In this document: in pieces, positions 17,369-25,649 of the stretch
Layout of the letters: each line of letters opens with the position of its first letter
Numbering within the stretch: position 1 is the first letter of the stretch
DNA from: Pedobacter sp. R20-19
GTDB taxonomy: Bacteria > Bacteroidota > Bacteroidia > Sphingobacteriales > Sphingobacteriaceae
Direction of reading: 5' to 3'
Assembly: GCF_000708265.2 (NCBI RefSeq)
Contig: NZ_JCKI01000001.1
Location: 62,001 to 126,000, forward strand
Length of the DNA: 64,000 bases
Notes under the pieces: generated by a model
What the model was told of the DNA's origin: nothing
Seen by the model: the letters and a program-made list of their open reading frames with translations, nothing else
The model's database searches: none
Program-made: the position numbers and the translations under genes

Positions 17369-17875
17369 ATGTTTAAACTTAAATACCTTCTACCATTATT
17401 ACTTTTTATTTATATCAATCTGGGCGCAGGATTAAAACACCCACTTCACGTAAGTACTACAGAAGTAAGTTTTAATGCAAAAGAAAAATCATTGGAAGTT
17501 AGCTGCAGGATATTTACTGATGATTTTGAATCAATTTTGGTTAAATTATATAAGAAAAAAACTGATCTATCAGCACCTGCCATGAAGGATAAAATGGATG
17601 AGCTGGTAAAAAAATACTTAACCAGTCACCTTCAAATTAAAGTGAATGGTAAACCAATGGCTTTGAAATATATCGGTTTTGAAATCGATCATGAGGCAAC
17701 AAACATTTACCTGGAAGTTGATCAGATCTCATCATTTAAAACCGCCGAAGTAACCAACACGATATTATATGATCAGTTTGATGATCAAATGAGCATCGTA
17801 CATCTTGTAAATGGGAAAGTCCGCAAAAGCAGTAAAATACTTTTTCCAGATAAGACCTTTATGGCAAACTTTTAG
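17369..17875 (+). CDS. DUF6702 family exported protein
   Basis: 168-residue protein with an N-terminal signal peptide (YLLPLLLFIYINLGAG), then the conserved HPLHVSTTEVSFN (about residues 25-37) and C-R-I-F-T-DDFE segment (about 47-56). These mark the Bacteroidota family DUF6702, predicted periplasmic with a beta-sandwich. Function is unknown. It lies divergently 217 bases from the HupE-like gene. In many Bacteroidota this trio (M1 peptidase, HupE/UreJ-like, DUF6702) keeps together, so a link with metal supply or peptide handling at the envelope is plausible but inferred only from context. Confidence 0.8.
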   Translation: MFKLKYLLPLLLFIYINLGAGLKHPLHVSTTEVSFNAKEKSLEVSCRIFTDDFESILVKLYKKKTDLSAPAMKDKMDELVKKYLTSHLQIKVNGKPMALKYIGFEIDHEATNIYLEVDQISSFKTAEVTNTILYDQFDDQMSIVHLVNGKVRKSSKILFPDKTFMANF

Positions 17876-18007
17876 ATGTATTTTTTGTAATTAATATTAA
17901 ATTGACGTTAATATCGTTAACTTTAATATCCCGTTTACATGAATTTCATCTCTGTGGGAACACTATTAATAATCTTAGTTATACATTGTTCAATGGTTTA
18001 AATAAGT

Positions 18008-19288
18008 ATGAATTTAATTGTATTCTCTACAATTCTAACGCCTCGGATAAAATATATCTTTAATTTTATTTTTAAAGATATCCTTAAAACAGAGGTTGAA
18101 TTTACAGGAAATAGTCAGCATTTTTTAAATAGCGTACAAGCAAAAATAAGTTATGGCGATGCTCCAATAGCTGATGAATTGTTTTTTAAGAGTTCCCATT
18201 TACTCTTTTCTAATAAACTGGAAGAATTTAAAATTAAAACCATTCCTTTTGGAGAATACCAGGCGCCTTTTCCTGTTGAAAATTCCATTTTACCCTTCGA
18301 TGTTTTTGCTGCCTCATTTTTTATAGTGAGTAGATATGAAGAATACCTTCATCATCAGAAAACTGACGAAGACTTTACTGCAAATAAGAGCTATCAATTT
18401 AAATGGAAAATTTTGCAGCGCCCTGTTATAGATGAATGGGCTTTAATTTTAAGGAATATCATCCAGACCAGATACCCTCAGGTTAAATTTAATGAAAAGC
18501 ACTTCGTTCAGCAGCCTACCATTAACTTTAATATTCCAGCAAGCATTCCGACTGGCTTATTAAAAAAAGCAAAGTTTTTCATCAATACATTTTCCAGCAA
18601 AGAGAACAATTTTATAAGTGCCAAATTTGATCGCTTAACAGGCTTGGAAGTCCAAACGGAAGATGTATTACCTGAAATCGCTATACGTTTAGCCAAAAAA
18701 AACATTAGCCCGGTTTATTTTGTGGCTTTCCCTAACATTCCAGATGATTATATTAGTACGGATAACGTTTCTCAGGTTCTGAAGAACGGATCTGTAGGCT
18801 TATTGAGACCTTGTTCAGGTGATCAACAGAAAATCAGCAACATTAAAGCTGGTTTCTCCAAACTCAAAAAAATTCTTCCGGAGCAAATAAACCTGTATAG
18901 CCAACAGCTTGAAGTGCTAAAATTTCCAATATGTTACCTTAATCTCTTAAACAGTTCAGTAATTTCTGATTATTCTATGGGTTATGCTGAAACTCCAGGA
19001 TTTCGTGCAGGTACCTGCACTCCTTTTAGCTGGTATGATCTGCAGTTGGAAAAAGTTACGCCTTTAAATGTGAAATCATATTGTTTAACAGATTCAGCAC
19101 TTAAGCAGCTTAATTCTATGGAAGCTAGAGAAGTCATCGAGCGTTTAGTTGGTTCAGTGAAATTTGTAAATGGAACGTTTATTAGTAGTTGGCAACTGCG
19201 AAGCCTTTCTAAACTCCTCAAATACAAAGCACTTAACATTGCGTTTAATCAGCTGCTAGAATACGCAGGAAATCCGCTTACCAATTGA
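18008..19288 (+). CDS. DUF7033 / polysaccharide deacetylase-like protein
   Basis: 426-residue cytoplasmic protein, no signal peptide. The N-terminal ~100 residues resemble the DUF7033 domain often found before a polysaccharide deacetylase-like NodB-fold barrel in Bacteroidota. The barrel remnant includes SDYSMGYAETPGFRAGTCTPF (shortened here: DYSMGYAETPGFRAGT, about residues 319-334), a typical C-terminal motif of that group. The classical NodB metal-binding DD and H-x3-H motifs are not evident, so catalysis may be lost or different. It is followed 62 bases later by a possible TTG-started, or 86 bases later by an ATG-started, uracil phosphoribosyltransferase gene. Confidence 0.65.
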   Translation: MNLIVFSTILTPRIKYIFNFIFKDILKTEVEFTGNSQHFLNSVQAKISYGDAPIADELFFKSSHLLFSNKLEEFKIKTIPFGEYQAPFPVENSILPFDVFAASFFIVSRYEEYLHHQKTDEDFTANKSYQFKWKILQRPVIDEWALILRNIIQTRYPQVKFNEKHFVQQPTINFNIPASIPTGLLKKAKFFINTFSSKENNFISAKFDRLTGLEVQTEDVLPEIAIRLAKKNISPVYFVAFPNIPDDYISTDNVSQVLKNGSVGLLRPCSGDQQKISNIKAGFSKLKKILPEQINLYSQQLEVLKFPICYLNLLNSSVISDYSMGYAETPGFRAGTCTPFSWYDLQLEKVTPLNVKSYCLTDSALKQLNSMEAREVIERLVGSVKFVNGTFISSWQLRSLSKLLKYKALNIAFNQLLEYAGNPLTN

Positions 19289-19374
19289 TTTTGCAGGCGA
19301 TAGGGAGCAAGTATTTTTTTACTTAAATGGAAAACAAAGATCAATAGCAATTGGCTAACATTAACAGAACAAAA

Positions 19375-20070
19375 ATGGTAAATTTAGACAATAAATTAAA
19401 TAACGTTAAACCTATAGAGAGCCCTATGATTTTTAATCTCAGTAAAACTAAATCAATTGCCAATACCTTTATAGCTGAACTTCGGGATGAAAATATCCAG
19501 AAAGATTCTATGCGTTTCCGCAAAAACCTAGAGCGTGTTGGAGAGTTTTTTGCTTATGAGATCAGTAAATCTCTGAATTATACCAATAAAGAAATTACGA
19601 CTCCTCTTGGTGTTTTACCGTGTGATGTTTTAGCCCAACAACCTGTATTGGCCACTATTTTAAGAGCCGGGTTACCCTTGCAACAAGGTCTTTTAAACAT
19701 TTTTGACAAGGCAGAGTGCTGTTTTATATCGGCCTACCGAAAAGTAAAAAAAAGTGGAGATTTTGTTATTCAAATGGATTATATTTCATCCCCAGATTTG
19801 GATGGACGTGTGCTGATTATGGCAGACCCTATGTTAGCTACCGGACAAAGCATGGTAATGTGCTGTAAGGAATTAATGAACCGTTATAAAATTGCAGAGT
19901 TACATATTGTTGCCGCCATTGCGAGTGCAGAAGGGGTAATGCATGTACGTGCTAATCTTCCTAAAGCCAAACTCTGGCTAGGCGCAATTGATGAAGAAAT
20001 GACGAGCAAATCTTACATCGTACCCGGCTTAGGCGATGCTGGAGACCTGGCCTATGGTGAAAAGGTTTAG
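19375..20070 (+). CDS. upp: Uracil phosphoribosyltransferase
   Basis: Salvage enzyme that joins uracil and PRPP to give UMP, cytoplasmic. The PRPP-binding loop ADPMLATGQSMV (about residues 150-161 from the start used here) and the LRAGLPLQQG segment (about 95-104), as well as the C-terminal uracil site GDAGDLAYG, are all present. Start choice: the frame is open from a TTG at 19351; ATG at 19375 is the first ATG, and ATG at 19426 (MIFNLSKTK) would give about 214 residues, close to the usual family length, so the true start could be there. Next gene is a phosphatase 33 bases downstream. Confidence 0.93.
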   Translation: MVNLDNKLNNVKPIESPMIFNLSKTKSIANTFIAELRDENIQKDSMRFRKNLERVGEFFAYEISKSLNYTNKEITTPLGVLPCDVLAQQPVLATILRAGLPLQQGLLNIFDKAECCFISAYRKVKKSGDFVIQMDYISSPDLDGRVLIMADPMLATGQSMVMCCKELMNRYKIAELHIVAAIASAEGVMHVRANLPKAKLWLGAIDEEMTSKSYIVPGLGDAGDLAYGEKV

Positions 20071-20103
20071 TTTTTGAATGTTTCCAGCTATAATTAAATT
20101 CTA

Positions 20104-20421
20104 TTGAATATCTTATTTGTTTGCAGTCGCAATAAATGGAGAAGCTTAACCGCAGAAACCATTTTTAAAAACCATTCTGATCACCAGATAAAATCTGCCG
20201 GAACTGAACCTTCAGCCAGAATTAAAATCAATGCAAAAATGATTATTTGGGCAGATCTGATCTTTGTGATGGAAAAAAAGCATCGACAAAGGATTAGTGA
20301 CCGTTTTCCTGTAGAAGTTAATAAAAAAGAAATAGTTACCTTAGGTATTCCGGATGACTACCAATATATGGATGAAGATTTAATTGAAGAACTGACCACT
20401 AAAGTTTCTGATTACTTATAA
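20104..20421 (+). CDS. Low-molecular-weight phosphotyrosine phosphatase-like protein (TTG start)
   Basis: Short 105-residue cytoplasmic protein. It opens with NILFVCSRNKWRSLTAE; C-S-R-N-K-W-R is the CX5R phosphate-binding loop of the LMW protein tyrosine phosphatase/arsenate reductase superfamily. A later IPDDYQYMD region supplies the candidate acidic residues. At 105 residues it is shorter than classical LMW-PTPs (about 150), which is usual for this Bacteroidota subgroup. The only sensible start is TTG at 20104, directly before the first beta-strand; no in-frame ATG precedes the catalytic loop. Substrate unknown. Confidence 0.8.
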   Translation: MNILFVCSRNKWRSLTAETIFKNHSDHQIKSAGTEPSARIKINAKMIIWADLIFVMEKKHRQRISDRFPVEVNKKEIVTLGIPDDYQYMDEDLIEELTTKVSDYL

Positions 20422-20454
20422 ACCAGCTGATAAGTCCTACCTTTATCAATAATT

Positions 20455-21153
20455 ATGCTTCAAAACAAAAAACATATTTTTTTCGACCTCGATCACACCA
20501 TCTGGGATTTTGATCGCAATGCGGAAGAAACACTTAATGAACTTTATCATACCTATGATTTGAAGGCTCTAGGCCTACATTCCTGTTCGGATTTCATTCT
20601 CACCTATACCGAAAATAACCACAAACTTTGGACGGATTATCATCTGGGGAAAATCACTAAAGATTTTCTAAGGGCTGAGCGTTTTAGTAAAACATTTGTC
20701 CAGTTAGGAATTAGTCCTGATGTGGTGCCGCATCAGTTTGAAGAAGATTATGTTAATATTTCACCCACAAAAACAAATTTATTTGATGGTGCAACGGATG
20801 TTTTAACTTACCTGAAAGAAAAGTATACACTACACATCATTTCGAACGGGTTCAAAGAAACTACACTGACTAAGATGGAGCTTTCCAACCTGAATCCTTA
20901 CTTCGAAAATGTTATTATTTCGGAAGATGTTGGGGTAAATAAACCAAACCCACGCATTTTCGAATATGCACTAGAAAGGGCAAAAGCTAAAAAAGAGGAA
21001 AGTATCATGATTGGCGATAGTATAGAGGCTGATATTTACGGCGCTTTAAATTTCGGCATGGAAGCCATCTTTTTTAACCCCCTAGCAAAGGAAAAGCCTG
21101 AAGATGTAAAGAAAGAAATTACGCATCTTAAAGACTTAGTTAATCTATTTTAG
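20455..21153 (+). CDS. YjjG-type HAD pyrimidine nucleotidase
   Basis: 232-residue HAD-superfamily phosphohydrolase. Motif I FFDLDHTIWDF (about residues 9-19) has the nucleophile Asp and general acid Asp; motif II IISNGF (about 125-130), motif III Lys in VNKPNP (about 161-166) and motif IV IGDSIEADIYGA (about 182-193) are present. A helical C1-type cap follows motif I. The FDLDHT-x-WDF signature fits YjjG, which dephosphorylates noncanonical pyrimidine nucleotides, giving house-cleaning activity. It lies in a plus-strand run after upp and the phosphatase gene, consistent with nucleotide metabolism. Confidence 0.88.
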   Translation: MLQNKKHIFFDLDHTIWDFDRNAEETLNELYHTYDLKALGLHSCSDFILTYTENNHKLWTDYHLGKITKDFLRAERFSKTFVQLGISPDVVPHQFEEDYVNISPTKTNLFDGATDVLTYLKEKYTLHIISNGFKETTLTKMELSNLNPYFENVIISEDVGVNKPNPRIFEYALERAKAKKEESIMIGDSIEADIYGALNFGMEAIFFNPLAKEKPEDVKKEITHLKDLVNLF

Positions 21154-21174
21154 GGCTATTAACGTATATTAAAT

Positions 21175-21693
21175 ATGAATACAGCAAAAGTTAGGGTTTC
21201 TTTAATTCATATTATTGGCTCCTATAAATCTAAATTATCTTCCTATGCTGATGATATTTTCCAGCTTACCCCACCAATAGGCGGTTGGAGTTATAGTGAA
21301 GTATATGCTCATATTTTTGATGCCAGTCTGCTTTCTTTAATTTCTTTAGATGATAGTATTACAGGAAAAGGGAAAAAGGAACCTACGCATTTTATAGTAA
21401 AATTAATCTTGCTTTTAGGCTCACTTCCTCCGGTAAAAAAATATGAAGTACCTAAAAGGCTTGCAGGCAGGGTAAAGAAAATTAATAAACCTGAGGCTTT
21501 AGATTTCATTATTGAATTTGAGACTGCCCTGGGAAAATACTATCCCAAAATAGCCACTGCAGATTTACAGCTAAAAACTAAACATCCACGTTTAGGCTAC
21601 TTAAATGCCAAGCAATGGTTGAGATTTATAGAAATACACCTTAAACATCATCTCAAACAACTCGAACGAATTGAAAAGAGTTTTAAAGGTTAA
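21175..21693 (+). CDS. DinB-like superfamily protein
   Basis: 172-residue helical protein. It has the WSYSEVYAHIFDASL segment (about residues 40-54) with a conserved His, and a C-terminal LRFIEIHLKHHLKQLERIE stretch (19 residues) with the two-histidine motif HLKHH. Three His ligands of this type form the metal site of the DinB/YfiT four-helix bundle family. Some relatives are thiol-S-transferases or bacillithiol-linked enzymes; for this one no substrate can be given. It starts 21 bases after the nucleotidase gene, probably the same transcript. Confidence 0.75.
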   Translation: MNTAKVRVSLIHIIGSYKSKLSSYADDIFQLTPPIGGWSYSEVYAHIFDASLLSLISLDDSITGKGKKEPTHFIVKLILLLGSLPPVKKYEVPKRLAGRVKKINKPEALDFIIEFETALGKYYPKIATADLQLKTKHPRLGYLNAKQWLRFIEIHLKHHLKQLERIEKSFKG

Positions 21694-21732
21694 GATATTT
21701 TAGCATATTTGATTAACCATAAAACGCTCACA

Positions 21733-22272
21733 ATGAAGAAGTTTTTTTACCTATCAGTAATTATTATTTTTTGCTCATGCAGTAATAAGCAAAAAGAAAG
21801 TAATCAAACCATTGCTCAAACGCCTAATGGCTTGGAAGGCCTTCAAAAGAATGCTTCTTCACCTGCTGTACAGTCTGCCAAAACCAGTTTAATCTATAAT
21901 CCTGCACATGGCAAACCAGGCCATACCTGCGCACTTGCTGTAGGTGCACCTCTTCAACAATCTACAGCAACCCAACCTCAAAAAAACATCACTAATATAT
22001 CACCTGTAACCGTTTCTACGCCTATAGCTGTAAATACTTCCGGAAAGAAATTAAATCCAAAACATGGTGAACCAAGTCACCGATGTGATATTGCAGTTGG
22101 TGCACCATTAGACTCCAAACCGGCAGCTATTGCAAAAACGACAGGTGCTAGCTCAACAGTAAGCCAGCCGGCACTAATAAAAGTGGCAAAGGGTATGAAT
22201 CCTCCACATGGGCGGCCCAACCATAGATGCGACATTGCAATAGGCGCACCTTTAAATTCAAAAACCATTTAA
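21733..22272 (+). CDS. Lipoprotein with HGxPxHxC repeats, stopped before its fourth repeat
   Basis: Predicted exported lipoprotein of about 179 residues starting MKKFFYLSVIIIFCSC, a signal peptide with a Cys at the end of the hydrophobic core. The rest is low-complexity Thr/Ser/Gln/Pro linker carrying three copies of one motif: NPAHGKPGHTCALAVGAPL, NPKHGEPSHRCDIAVGAPL and NPPHGRPNHRCDIAIGAPL. The motif keeps two His and one Cys (H-G-x-P-x-H-x-C), a possible metal or heme-type ligand set. The ORF stops at TAA 22270-22272, but a fourth copy continues in the same frame (see the next entry), so this gene appears truncated by a nonsense change. The motif is widespread in Bacteroidota proteins of unknown function as I recall. 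ATG at 21733 is used rather than 21709, since it begins the signal peptide. Confidence 0.75.
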   Translation: MKKFFYLSVIIIFCSCSNKQKESNQTIAQTPNGLEGLQKNASSPAVQSAKTSLIYNPAHGKPGHTCALAVGAPLQQSTATQPQKNITNISPVTVSTPIAVNTSGKKLNPKHGEPSHRCDIAVGAPLDSKPAAIAKTTGASSTVSQPALIKVAKGMNPPHGRPNHRCDIAIGAPLNSKTI

Positions 22273-22416
22273 CCTCAAACAACTATAAAAAAGCCTGATG
22301 CTCAGCCAGTTGAAAGTAAAACCATGGAAACTAGCCAGAGTGGAGCAAAAATTAACCCAAAACATGGTGATCCTGGTCACCGATGTGATATCGCAGTTGG
22401 CGCACCACTCACTTAA
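22273..22416 (+). pseudogene. Detached 3' end of the repeat lipoprotein gene
   Basis: After the stop at 22270-22272 the same frame stays open for 47 codons. It encodes a linker (PQTTIKKPDAQPVESK) and a fourth motif copy, NPKHGDPGHRCDIAVGAPL, ending with TAA at 22414-22416. The copy is intact and better matched to consensus than the first one, so the interruption must be recent, a stop-codon readthrough site, or a sequence error. Confidence 0.75.
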
Positions 22417-22445
22417 TTAACGCTTTTTTTTACATCTTTGCGCTA

Positions 22446-23765
22446 ATGAAATTACCTAGCATAAAAGGTTTTGATGAAGAGGCGTTTAACAAGTACTTAA
22501 AAAATACGGGTTGGTTGATGTTTGGTAAAGCATTAAGTTTAATAGTAAACCTTTTAATCGCCCGTTATTTAGGTCCAATTTTATTTGGAGATTTAAGCTT
22601 CGGATTATCTTTAGTTGCTATTTTGGCCGCCGTAGGAGGTTTAGGACTTGATACTTTTATTATCCGCGAAGTGATTCAAGAACCATCCAGAAGAGATGAA
22701 ATTTTAGGCACCTCACTTGGATTACGTATGATCACCAATGGCTTATTAATTCCCATTGCAATTGTAATTTATTTAATCAGTCACCATTTTTCCAAAAATC
22801 CTGGAGAACCTTTAACCTTACTTATTGCGCTACTTGCCTTCGCTTCTTTCTTCAAATCGTTTAATGTAATTGATTCCTATTTTCAGTCGCAGGTTCAATC
22901 TAAATATGTGGTTCAGGTACAGAATGTGAGTCTCATTTTGACCTCAATTTTTAAAATCTTGATTGTTACAATGGGTTTGCCTTTAATCTATATTGTTTTT
23001 GCATACGTAGTAGATGCGATAATTCTGGCTATAGGTTTAATCATTGTCTATCAAAAACGCGGATTGAAAATATTAAACTGGCACTTCAACCAACAAAGGG
23101 CAAAAACATTACTTATCAAATCTTCTCCATTAATACTTTCAGCCGTAATGGTAACCATTTATATGAAAATAGATGTGGTAATGTTAAAAAGTGTAGGCAG
23201 TAAAGCAGTAGGAATTTATAGCAGTGCACAAAACTTAAGTGAGGCTTGGTACTTTATCCCTAGCGCAATTGTTACTTCGGTATTCCCGGCGCTGCTTAAT
23301 GCTAGAAAAACAGATTTATCACGCTACCAAAAACGATTGGGGAATTTATATGATTTATTGGTTTACATTAATATTCCAATAGCAATATTCATTAGTTTTT
23401 TTGGTTCTGATATTATTCATATTGCCTACAGTGGAAAATACGATGGTGCCGGGCCTATGCTTTCTATTCATATTTGGTCTGGCATTTTTGTTTTTTTAGG
23501 GATGGCAAGTTCTCAATACCTTATTGCAGAAGGATATACCAAAATCTCTTTCTACCGAACAGCAGCTGGCGCCGCTGCAAATATTCTTTTAAATTTATGG
23601 CTTATTCCCAAATATGCAGGTGTTGGAGCATCAATTGCTACATTAATCGCATGTTTTATTTCAACTTTCTATGTTTTATTAATTCCTAAAACCCGCCAAC
23701 AGGGGATAATGATGTTAAAATCATTATTTTTGATCACCGCATTTCAAAAAATATTTAAACGTTGA
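22446..23765 (+). CDS. Polysaccharide flippase (MATE/PST-type)
   Basis: 439-residue integral membrane protein with about twelve predicted helices. The N-terminal NTGWLMFGKALSLIVNLLIARYLGP (quoted in part: LIVNLLIARYLGP) and ALNARKTDLSRYQKRLGN-like loop fit the Polysacc_synt/PST flippase family, which moves lipid-linked oligosaccharides across the inner membrane. It begins a surface-glycan gene group (methyltransferases and glycosyltransferases follow). Its stop codon overlaps the putative TTG start of the next gene in TTGA, pointing to translational coupling. Confidence 0.88.
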   Translation: MKLPSIKGFDEEAFNKYLKNTGWLMFGKALSLIVNLLIARYLGPILFGDLSFGLSLVAILAAVGGLGLDTFIIREVIQEPSRRDEILGTSLGLRMITNGLLIPIAIVIYLISHHFSKNPGEPLTLLIALLAFASFFKSFNVIDSYFQSQVQSKYVVQVQNVSLILTSIFKILIVTMGLPLIYIVFAYVVDAIILAIGLIIVYQKRGLKILNWHFNQQRAKTLLIKSSPLILSAVMVTIYMKIDVVMLKSVGSKAVGIYSSAQNLSEAWYFIPSAIVTSVFPALLNARKTDLSRYQKRLGNLYDLLVYINIPIAIFISFFGSDIIHIAYSGKYDGAGPMLSIHIWSGIFVFLGMASSQYLIAEGYTKISFYRTAAGAAANILLNLWLIPKYAGVGASIATLIACFISTFYVLLIPKTRQQGIMMLKSLFLITAFQKIFKR

Positions 23766-24409
23766 GCACTTTAAAAGCACTAGCAACACTAATGGCAAAG
23801 CCAAACAGGCTTAAAGCATTACTATCATACGGACATAAAGGTTACTTAAACAGCATTGGATGGTTTACGGCCTTTGATCAGAAACAAGCCGTTGACGGCA
23901 AAGGCAAGGCACTACCCTGGGTAACCTATTCCTTCATCGATTTCATTAAGGAAAGAATAACGAAAACCCAGCATATTTTTGAGTATGGCTCTGGAAGTTC
24001 AACTATTTTTTATGCGGAAAGAGCCGGAAAAGTGACCTCTGTAGAGCATGACAAAGGTTGGTTTGATAAAGTGAAAGGCACCAGCCCAGCTAATGCTGAA
24101 ATGATTTTCTGTGAATTACATCGGGATGGAGAGTATGCCAGAAAAGCAATGTTGCTGGATAAGAAGTTTAATATCATTATTGTTGATGGACGTGACCGTG
24201 TAAATTGCTGTAAATACAGTTTGGAAGCATTATCTCCTGATGGTGTAATTATCTTAGATGACAGTGAGCGCGAAGTCTACCAGCCAGCTCGTTTATTATT
24301 AAAGGAAAATGGCTTTAAAGAAATTAGTTTCAGCGGAATTTCTCCTGGACTTTTTTACGAAAAAGCAACTTCGGTTTTTTACAAAGCAAGTAACTGTTTA
24401 GGTATCTAA
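23762..24409 (+). CDS. Class I SAM-dependent methyltransferase-like protein (TTG start likely)
   Basis: 215-residue cytoplasmic protein. The motif HIFEYGSGSSTIFYAE (about residues 68-83) is the glycine-rich SAM-binding loop, followed by the acidic end of strand beta-2 in VTSVEHD (about 88-94). The later segment IIVDGRDRVNCCKYSLEAL and DGVIILDDSER complete a Rossmann-like methyltransferase fold of the kind seen in glycan clusters. The frame overlaps the flippase stop by four bases (TTGA) if TTG at 23762 is used; ATG at 23792 is the alternative and would shorten it by ten residues without touching the fold. Target molecule unknown. Confidence 0.8.
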   Translation: MSTLKALATLMAKPNRLKALLSYGHKGYLNSIGWFTAFDQKQAVDGKGKALPWVTYSFIDFIKERITKTQHIFEYGSGSSTIFYAERAGKVTSVEHDKGWFDKVKGTSPANAEMIFCELHRDGEYARKAMLLDKKFNIIIVDGRDRVNCCKYSLEALSPDGVIILDDSEREVYQPARLLLKENGFKEISFSGISPGLFYEKATSVFYKASNCLGI

Positions 24410-24420
24410 TATCATTATAT

Positions 24421-25182
24421 ATGTTAAGCGAGGAAGTTAAAACAGCTTACGACAACTTTTACACCAACAGTGATGTCGCCTGGCGTATGCTTGGTGCTAA
24501 ATATAAGGCACAAAACATTGTGGATGTTTGTAAAAACATCCAGCCAAAAAAAGTACTCGAAGTTGGTGCTGGTGATGGGAGTATTTTGCATTTTTTGAAT
24601 GAATGGAACTTCGCTACCGAACTCTATGCTTTGGAAATTGCACAGAGTGGTGTTGATATTATTAAGAACCGAAAATTGGCCAACCTTAAAGAAGCACAAA
24701 CTTTTGATGGTTATAAAATCCCTTATGCAGATGATACTTTTGATCTGATTATCCTGGCTCACGTTTTAGAACATGTAGAGCATGAAAGGATACTTCTGCG
24801 TGAGTTGAAACGGGTAGCTAAGTACATTGTAGTTGAAGTACCAAAAGACTATCGCTTTGGCGTGGATATGAGAATGAAACACTTTCTGGATTACGGCCAT
24901 ATCAATATGTACACACCAACATCGCTTAGGTTTTTATTACAAAGTGAGGGACTGGAAATTCTGGAAGACAAAGTTTCTATGACTGCGCCAGAAACTGTTA
25001 AATTTAACGAATTCATCAATAGAAAAGCACCAAAAACGTTTTCTAAAACGCTGAAAATTGAACTGGAATATAAGATCAAAAAAACATTAGGTAATTTGCT
25101 TGGAAGGAAAAAACAAGAGCAGTTTGCCAATGCATACACTGTTTTAACAAAAAAGTCTGATCTAAATTTGCATATATTTTAG
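24421..25182 (+). CDS. Class I SAM-dependent methyltransferase
   Basis: 253-residue methyltransferase of Methyltransf_11/23 type. SAM motif I is VLEVGAGDGSIL (about residues 42-53), motif II acidic residue in LYALEIAQS, and motif post-II is FDLIILAHVLEHVEHE (about 102-117). The LAHVLEH form is typical of small-molecule or lipid/sugar methyltransferases. A basic helix (KTFSKTLKIELEYKIKK) is found near the C-terminus. It follows the previous methyltransferase by 11 bases in a glycan cluster; substrate not identifiable. Confidence 0.87.
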   Translation: MLSEEVKTAYDNFYTNSDVAWRMLGAKYKAQNIVDVCKNIQPKKVLEVGAGDGSILHFLNEWNFATELYALEIAQSGVDIIKNRKLANLKEAQTFDGYKIPYADDTFDLIILAHVLEHVEHERILLRELKRVAKYIVVEVPKDYRFGVDMRMKHFLDYGHINMYTPTSLRFLLQSEGLEILEDKVSMTAPETVKFNEFINRKAPKTFSKTLKIELEYKIKKTLGNLLGRKKQEQFANAYTVLTKKSDLNLHIF

Positions 25183-25207
25183 ATTTGAATGTTAGGAGGA
25201 TTATTCC

Positions 25208-25499
25208 TTTTTTACCATTTAAGGAAATATAATAATAACGTTGTTTAAATAGAAACTTAAAATTCGTTCAAACGCTTAACTTATATGAGCCTTATATTCC
25301 TTATATAGTCAATAATAAAATGCATCGCATTTTTATCATATAAGGCATTGAAGGAATGTAAGAATAACGTTGTTTTGATCCCACCTTAAGATTTGTCTGG
25401 ACACTTTCCTTATATGAACCTTATATTCCTCATATGGTCAATAACATAAAGTGAGCATTTTTACCATCTAAGGCATTAAAGGAAATTTAAGAATATAAG
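25208..25499. repeat. Imperfect tandem repeat array rich in ATATAAGG / CCTTATAT
   Basis: Within a 467-base non-coding stretch (25183-25649), a unit of about 122-128 bases appears at 25208-25329 and again, diverged, at 25330-25457, with a partial third copy to about 25499. Shared blocks are TTTTTAtCATnTAAGG, AATAACGTTGTTT, CTTATATGAnCCTTATATTCC and ATATnGTCAATAA. Each unit starts with ATATAAGG-type and ends with CCTTATAT-type words, so it can fold on itself. Related words appear in spacers near 1886, 31920-31980 and 38980-39170. Confidence 0.7.
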
Positions 25500-25649
25500 A
25501 TATTTGAGGAGGCAACTAACCTGAATTATATTTTACATAAAGTATCAGCTTATATTTTCTAAAATCTCATCCTAGAAGAAAATAATCTATATTGAACTAT
25601 AAATCATCTCTTTTAAAAGTACATCCCTTATTAATTTAATCAAAAAGGA

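Noticed and set aside
25208..25499. CRISPR-like array considered because of regularly spaced similar blocks
   Set aside because: Units are ~125 bp and diverged, similarity extends through the whole unit rather than repeats separated by unique spacers, and there are no cas genes in the window.
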